From contig NZ_FNAI01000001.1 in NCBI RefSeq assembly GCF_900101875.1, forward strand, positions 310,001-374,000: DNA of 64,000 nucleotides, read 5' to 3'. The stretch's first letter is position 1; each line of letters begins with the position of its first letter. The position numbers and the translations under genes were made by a program. This stretch comes from Mucilaginibacter pineti (GTDB lineage Bacteria; Bacteroidota; Bacteroidia; Sphingobacteriales; Sphingobacteriaceae). Below, one piece after another: positions 59,663-64,000 of the stretch. Below the pieces are notes generated by a model that did not search any database, was not told the origin of the DNA, and saw only the letters and a list, made by a program, of their open reading frames with translations.

Positions 59663-61858
59663 TTAATTCCCCAATTCTGACATGAATTTGATACGCATTA
59701 ACTGTACCTCTTCACGGGTGTAATCATCATTGCCTAATTCGGCAAGGGCATCATCAATAGAATCAGCTTCGGCGGTACGGAAATAGTCAAAAACTTCTTC
59801 CTGCTTGTCTTCATCAATAACCTCGTCAATATAATAGTTGAGGTTAAGTTTGGTACCCGAGTTAACTATGGTTTCAACTTCTTTCAGGATCTCTTCATAG
59901 GTAAGCCCTTTTGAGGCTGCTATATCATCAAGATTAAGGTGACGATCAATATTCTGGATAATAAAAACCTTTAACGCCGACTTATTGGCAGCACTCTTGA
60001 TCACCATATCAATAGGGCGGTCGATATCATTATCGTCTACATATTTCTGGATCAGATCAGTAAACGGCTTACCAAATTTCAGCGCCTTGCCTGCTCCCAC
60101 TCCTGATATTTGCTTTAGCTCATCGGTAGTTACCGGGTAGTGCGTACACATTTCCTCAAGCGATGGATCCTGGAAAATTACAAATGGCGGTAAACCCTTT
60201 TGCTTGGCCAGTTTTTTACGCAGCTCTTTAAGCATCTGTAGCAACTGGGTATCCAATGCTCCTCCGCCTTGTTTAGGGCCATCTGCGTCATCATCGTCAT
60301 CAGTGCCCTCTATCACATGGTTCATTACAAAACGAATGCTGTGCGGGTTGTCTATAAAGGCATTGCCCGATTTGGTAAGCCGAAGCAAACCATATTGGTC
60401 AATATCCTTTGAAAGGTAATTATTAAGCAAAGCCTGGCGCAGCAAAGAGTTCCATAGGTTTTTACCCAGTTCCTTGCCCGATCCGTAGTAATCCAGCAGA
60501 TCGTGCTCGTAATTCTTGATCTGCGCATTCTCCTCACCTATCAAAATGCTGATGATGTGGTGGTCGTCAAATTTCTCGCCGATATGCTTGATAAGGCTAA
60601 GCGCTTTATGCAGGTGTTCTTCGCCGTCAAAATGCTCTTTAGGACCGCAGCAGTTATCGCACATGTTATTACAGCCGGCTTCGTTAAAGTTCTCGCCAAA
60701 GTAATGCAGTAATTGTTTACGACGGCAAACTGAAGATTCGCAATAGTCAATAACTTCTTTTAATATCTGGGTGCCTATTTCGCGTTCAGCAACTGGCTTA
60801 TCCTTCATGAATTTTTGCAGCTTGTCTATATCCTTTTCAGAATAAAAGGCAACGCAAACACCCTCACCTCCATCACGACCAGCGCGACCGGTTTCCTGGT
60901 AATACCCCTCCATGCTCTTAGGTACATCATGGTGTATCACATACCTAACATCTGGTTTGTCGATACCCATGCCAAAGGCTATGGTGGCTACAATCACGTC
61001 CACATCTTCCATCAGGAATTTATCCTGTGTATCGGCCCTCACTTTGGGGTCAAGTCCGGCATGGTATGGCAGTGCTTTTACACCGTTAAGGCTAAGCGCT
61101 TCGGCCACTTCCTCTACCTTTTTACGGCTAAGGCAATAAATAATACCTGATTTTCCCTGGTTTTGCTTTACAAATTTTACTATCTCTTTTATCACATTAC
61201 GCTTTGCACGCACTTCATAAAAAAGGTTTGAACGGTTAAATGATGATTTGTAAATGGTGGCATTGTTCATTTGCAGGTTTTTCTGAATATCCTGCTGAAC
61301 TTTAGGGGTAGCTGTGGCCGTTAACGCAATAATTGGAATATTATCGCCAATGTTGCTGATCACCTGGCGGATCTTACGGTATTCGGGCCTGAAATCGTGT
61401 CCCCATTCGGATATACAGTGGGCCTCGTCAACAGCCACAAATGATACCTGGTTGAGGCGTAAAAAATCGATGTTTTCCTGCTTGGTTAATGATTCGGGGG
61501 CAACGTATAATAGTTTGGTCTTTCCGGCTAAAACGTCTTCCTTAACCCGGCCTATGTCTGCTTTGGTAAGCGATGAATTTAAAAAATGGGCTATGCTGTC
61601 TGAGCCTCCAAAGGCCCTTAACTGATCTACCTGGTTTTTCATCAGGGCTATCAGCGGCGAAATTACAATTGCAGTGCCTTCGCTCATTAATGCGGGCAAC
61701 TGGTAACACATTGATTTACCACCACCTGTAGGCATGATCACGAAAGTATCATTACCTGCCAGTATGTTAGTGATGATCGCTTCTTGTTCCCCCTTAAAAT
61801 TGTCGAATCCGAAAAAATTCTGGAGGTTATCAAATAGCGACTTCTTAGTTTCTATCAT
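59663..61858 (-). CDS. recQ: ATP-dependent DNA helicase RecQ
   Basis: A 731-aa RecQ. Helicase motifs: Walker A MPTGGGKSMCYQ, DEAH box VDEAHCISEWGHDF, and motif VI QETGRAGRDG. A zinc-binding region follows (CRRKQLLHYFGE, CNNMCDNC), then a winged helix and an HRDC domain (about 540-620). The C-terminal 100 residues, acidic with DDNDIDRP and EEVFDYFRTAEADS, extend past a typical RecQ. It unwinds recombination and fork structures. The gene starts at ATG 61858. Confidence 0.95.
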   Translation of the reverse strand: MIETKKSLFDNLQNFFGFDNFKGEQEAIITNILAGNDTFVIMPTGGGKSMCYQLPALMSEGTAIVISPLIALMKNQVDQLRAFGGSDSIAHFLNSSLTKADIGRVKEDVLAGKTKLLYVAPESLTKQENIDFLRLNQVSFVAVDEAHCISEWGHDFRPEYRKIRQVISNIGDNIPIIALTATATPKVQQDIQKNLQMNNATIYKSSFNRSNLFYEVRAKRNVIKEIVKFVKQNQGKSGIIYCLSRKKVEEVAEALSLNGVKALPYHAGLDPKVRADTQDKFLMEDVDVIVATIAFGMGIDKPDVRYVIHHDVPKSMEGYYQETGRAGRDGGEGVCVAFYSEKDIDKLQKFMKDKPVAEREIGTQILKEVIDYCESSVCRRKQLLHYFGENFNEAGCNNMCDNCCGPKEHFDGEEHLHKALSLIKHIGEKFDDHHIISILIGEENAQIKNYEHDLLDYYGSGKELGKNLWNSLLRQALLNNYLSKDIDQYGLLRLTKSGNAFIDNPHSIRFVMNHVIEGTDDDDDADGPKQGGGALDTQLLQMLKELRKKLAKQKGLPPFVIFQDPSLEEMCTHYPVTTDELKQISGVGAGKALKFGKPFTDLIQKYVDDNDIDRPIDMVIKSAANKSALKVFIIQNIDRHLNLDDIAASKGLTYEEILKEVETIVNSGTKLNLNYYIDEVIDEDKQEEVFDYFRTAEADSIDDALAELGNDDYTREEVQLMRIKFMSELGN

Positions 61859-62103
61859 TATTCTAACTGATCTAAAAGTGCATTTAAAAGTTTAAAGTAA
61901 CAAAATTTTATGAATAAACGATGGATTTACTTTTAAATTTTATACTATTATGATTATTAATTTGAAAACAATTTATGTACTAAACCTATTTAAATTGTTA
62001 TCTAATTAATAATTCAATTATTTAGTTTCATTTAATGTGTAATTAACAGATTATTGTACATTTTTGCGCTGGGTAAACAAAATTTAAATTCTACAGAAAA
62101 CAC

Positions 62104-63189
62104 ATGAATAAAAATTATTATGTCATTATAATGGCAGGCGGAATCGGCAGTCGTTTTTGGCCAATAAGCCGTACATCACACCCAAAACAATTTATAGATA
62201 TACTTGGCACGGGCAAAACATTAATTCAAAATACATACGAAAGATTTTTAAAAATTTGCCCAAAAGAAAACATCTACGTAGTAACTAATGAAAACTATGT
62301 TAAGCTGGTAAAAACACAATTGCCCGATATGGGCGAACAACAAATACTTACCGAGCCTGTAATGCGCAACACCGCCCCTTGTGTTGCTTACGGTTGTTTT
62401 AAAATAGAAAGTTTAAATCCCGATGCGGCTATTGTTGTGGCCCCATCAGATCAGCAAATATTGGATGAGGATGCTTTTGTAAGTGCTATTGAAAAATCAT
62501 TACAAACAGCAACTTCGCACGATTGCCTGGTAACCCTGGGTATTAAACCATCAAGACCCGATACCGGCTATGGCTATATTCAGTATACCGATAATGTGAT
62601 CAATAATGATTTTCATAAGGTTAAAACTTTTACCGAAAAACCAACCCTTGAAATAGCAAAAACCTTTATCCAAAGCGGCGACTTTTTATGGAACGCCGGC
62701 ATTTTTGTATGGTCGGCAAAAGCTATTGTTAAGGCATTTAACCAGCACCTGCCAGAGATGCATGAAATATTTGCTGATGCCCGCCCGGAATATAATACCG
62801 ATAACGAAAAATCATACATTCATAAAGCTTACCAGCAATGCATCAATATTTCAATTGATTACGGCGTAATGGAAAAGGCCGATAATGTGTATGTACTACC
62901 ATCGGAATTTGGCTGGAGCGATCTGGGAACCTGGGCATCCATCTATGATCTTGCCGATAAGGATTACGTAGGCAATGCCGTTATCCCTTCTGAGAAAGTT
63001 ATCATGTATGATTCATCAAACTGTATGGTAAATGTGCCAGGCGAAAAGCTGGTGATACTGCAAGGTTTGCATGATTTTATCGTTGTTGAATCAAACAATA
63101 CCCTGCTTATATGCCCGCGCGACCAGGAACAGAACGTTAAACAGGTTGTTGCCGATGTGAAGAACAAGTTTGGAACGAAATATATTTAA
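62104..63189 (+). CDS. mannose-1-phosphate guanylyltransferase
   Basis: A 361-aa nucleotidyltransferase. The N-terminal motif IMAGGIGSRFWPISRTSHPK holds the GxGxR-type nucleotide loop and the Lys of SHPKQF, followed by VVAPSDQQI, DTGYGYIQY and FTEKP. It makes GDP-mannose from mannose-1-phosphate and GTP for polysaccharides and glycoproteins. It lacks the C-terminal isomerase domain of bifunctional ManC. It stands alone. The 245-nt spacer before it is AT-rich, with CATTTTTG at about 62055 as a possible -7 element with one mismatch. Confidence 0.92.
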   Translation: MNKNYYVIIMAGGIGSRFWPISRTSHPKQFIDILGTGKTLIQNTYERFLKICPKENIYVVTNENYVKLVKTQLPDMGEQQILTEPVMRNTAPCVAYGCFKIESLNPDAAIVVAPSDQQILDEDAFVSAIEKSLQTATSHDCLVTLGIKPSRPDTGYGYIQYTDNVINNDFHKVKTFTEKPTLEIAKTFIQSGDFLWNAGIFVWSAKAIVKAFNQHLPEMHEIFADARPEYNTDNEKSYIHKAYQQCINISIDYGVMEKADNVYVLPSEFGWSDLGTWASIYDLADKDYVGNAVIPSEKVIMYDSSNCMVNVPGEKLVILQGLHDFIVVESNNTLLICPRDQEQNVKQVVADVKNKFGTKYI

Positions 63190-63193
63190 ACAG

Positions 63194-63318
63194 ATGTGCA
63201 GATGACAGATTTCAAATGTGCAGATGATTAAAAACAACAAAGCCCGGTTTTTTTAAATCGGGCTTTGTTGTTTACATAAATTATCAATCTGAAATTTGCA
63301 CATTTGAAATCTGCACAT
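63194..63318. repeat. GTGCAGAT repeat cluster around a strong terminator
   Basis: The core is a 14-bp stem, AACAACAAAGCCCG (63234-63247) with CGGGCTTTGTTGTT (63258-63271), a bidirectional terminator for the convergent guanylyltransferase and rlmB genes. Around it lie GTGCAGAT, TTTCAAATGTGCAGAT and inverted ATTTGCACATTTGAAATCTG units, also related to those at 35853-35912. The outer arms pair imperfectly with each other. Confidence 0.65.
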
Positions 63319-64000
63319 TTATTTAGATCGCTGCCTTATCGCCTCGTACAAAATAACCCCGGTTGATACCGAAACGTTTAATGATTCAATTTCGCCGAAC
63401 ATAGGGATTTTGGCCAAATGGTCGGATATGCGGATGATCTCGTTGCGGATGCCATCTTCTTCGGAGCCCATGATAATAGCGGTTGGTGCGGTATAATCTG
63501 GTGCGTAAATATCTTCCTTGGTTTTTTCTGTACAGGCCACCAATTGTAACCCCGATTCCTGTAAAAACTTAACGGTTTGCATGAAATTATCATGACGGCA
63601 CACCGGGATCTTATACAATGCTCCGGCCGATGTTTTAATAGCATCGGGATTTATCTGGGCCGATCCTTTGGCCGGGATAATAATGGCGTGCACACCGGCA
63701 CATTCTGCCGTACGGGCAATAGCGCCCATATTGCGTACATCGGTAATGGAATCTAAAACAAGTATCAGCGGCACCTCCCCTTTTTCAAATATTTCGGGAA
63801 TGATGTTCTCAATTTTTTGATAAATAATTGGCGAAATAAATGCAACCGCGCCCTGGTGGTTTTTAGCTGTTAAGCGGTTTAGTTTTTCAACAGGCACTTG
63901 TTGGGCTGTAATATTATATTCTGTTAAAAGCGATTTTAACTCTTGCGACAGACCGCCACCGGCACCTCTTTGGATATATAATGCCTCTATCTCTTTTCCG
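63319..64000 (-). CDS. rlmB: 23S rRNA 2'-O-methyltransferase RlmB-type (TrmH/SpoU family), start outside window
   Basis: The reading frame is open to the window's end at 64000, where GKEIEALYIQRG continues upstream; it stops at 63319. It has the SpoU knot motifs: LDSITDVRNMGAIARTAECAG (the N-R dipeptide), IIMGSEEDGI, and IPMFGEIESLNVSVSTGVILYE. The N-terminal L30e-like part is only partly present here. It methylates G2251-type positions of 23S rRNA (E. coli numbering) if it is RlmB; a TrmH-like tRNA enzyme is possible. Confidence 0.85.
   Translation of the reverse strand, partial: GKEIEALYIQRGAGGGLSQELKSLLTEYNITAQQVPVEKLNRLTAKNHQGAVAFISPIIYQKIENIIPEIFEKGEVPLILVLDSITDVRNMGAIARTAECAGVHAIIIPAKGSAQINPDAIKTSAGALYKIPVCRHDNFMQTVKFLQESGLQLVACTEKTKEDIYAPDYTAPTAIIMGSEEDGIRNEIIRISDHLAKIPMFGEIESLNVSVSTGVILYEAIRQRSK

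Overview
The window reads as chromosome of a free-living Bacteroidota, most likely family Sphingobacteriaceae (Mucilaginibacter/Pedobacter type). This rests on gene content: DUF2851, DUF6438, TPR- and PAS-rich histidine kinases, a PD40/OmpA protein, a CbpA/CbpM pair and class A RNase P RNA. It also rests on moderate, AT-leaning composition and on TAnnTTTG-type -7 promoter elements close to several start codons. The genus is inference. I see no phage, plasmid, insertion sequence, CRISPR array or tRNA. The region looks like ordinary core chromosome with small accessory blocks.

Layout. 1-9.9 kb: end of a short-chain dehydrogenase, an ArgE-type deacetylase, a secreted metalloprotease-like protein, a methyltransferase, an MFS transporter, DUF2851 plus PspC, a REP-like palindrome cluster, a HAD phosphatase/CAT-like pair, and GNAT, CPBP and cupin genes. 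10.2-13.1 kb: CbpA/CbpM chaperone pair and a membrane-anchored MutS-like ATPase. 13.3-25.5 kb: signalling block with an 886-aa PAS protein that has a DHp-like end but no ATPase domain, an enoyl-CoA hydratase, and the operon kaiC-kaiB-kaiB-histidine kinase. A six-PAS kinase is divergent from that operon and is followed by a DUF2383 four-helix protein. 25.5-32.6 kb: small envelope proteins, a HAD phosphatase, an MBL hydrolase and two tandem TPR histidine kinases. 32.7-41.2 kb: glutaryl-CoA dehydrogenase-like enzyme, FolB, FAD oxidase, rhomboid, thioesterase, Hsp20, Ohr, and a radical SAM/DUF4130 pair. 41.4-41.76 kb: a candidate structured non-coding RNA with its own terminator, upstream of phoH. 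43.2-49.6 kb: GH1 glucosidase, DinB, lipoprotein/Sco/cytochrome c operon, rnpB, an NtrC-type regulator and a lipocalin-like lipoprotein. 49.7-64 kb: glycoside-hydrolase-like lipoprotein, two zinc-ribbon membrane proteins, lepA, folD, Rieske protein, queE, OmpA-family protein, recQ, mannose-1-phosphate guanylyltransferase and the start-less end of rlmB.

The most system-like locus is 17.05-21.09 kb: a KaiC with both ATPase domains and a serine pair at the autophosphorylation site, two different KaiB proteins and a kinase, tightly packed and without KaiA. KaiBC sets outside cyanobacteria are known, but their role in Bacteroidota is unclear. The most novel-looking sequence is the roughly 320-nt structured segment before phoH, which I cannot assign to a known RNA family. 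Dispersed palindromic repeats sit between many genes and several probably double as terminators.
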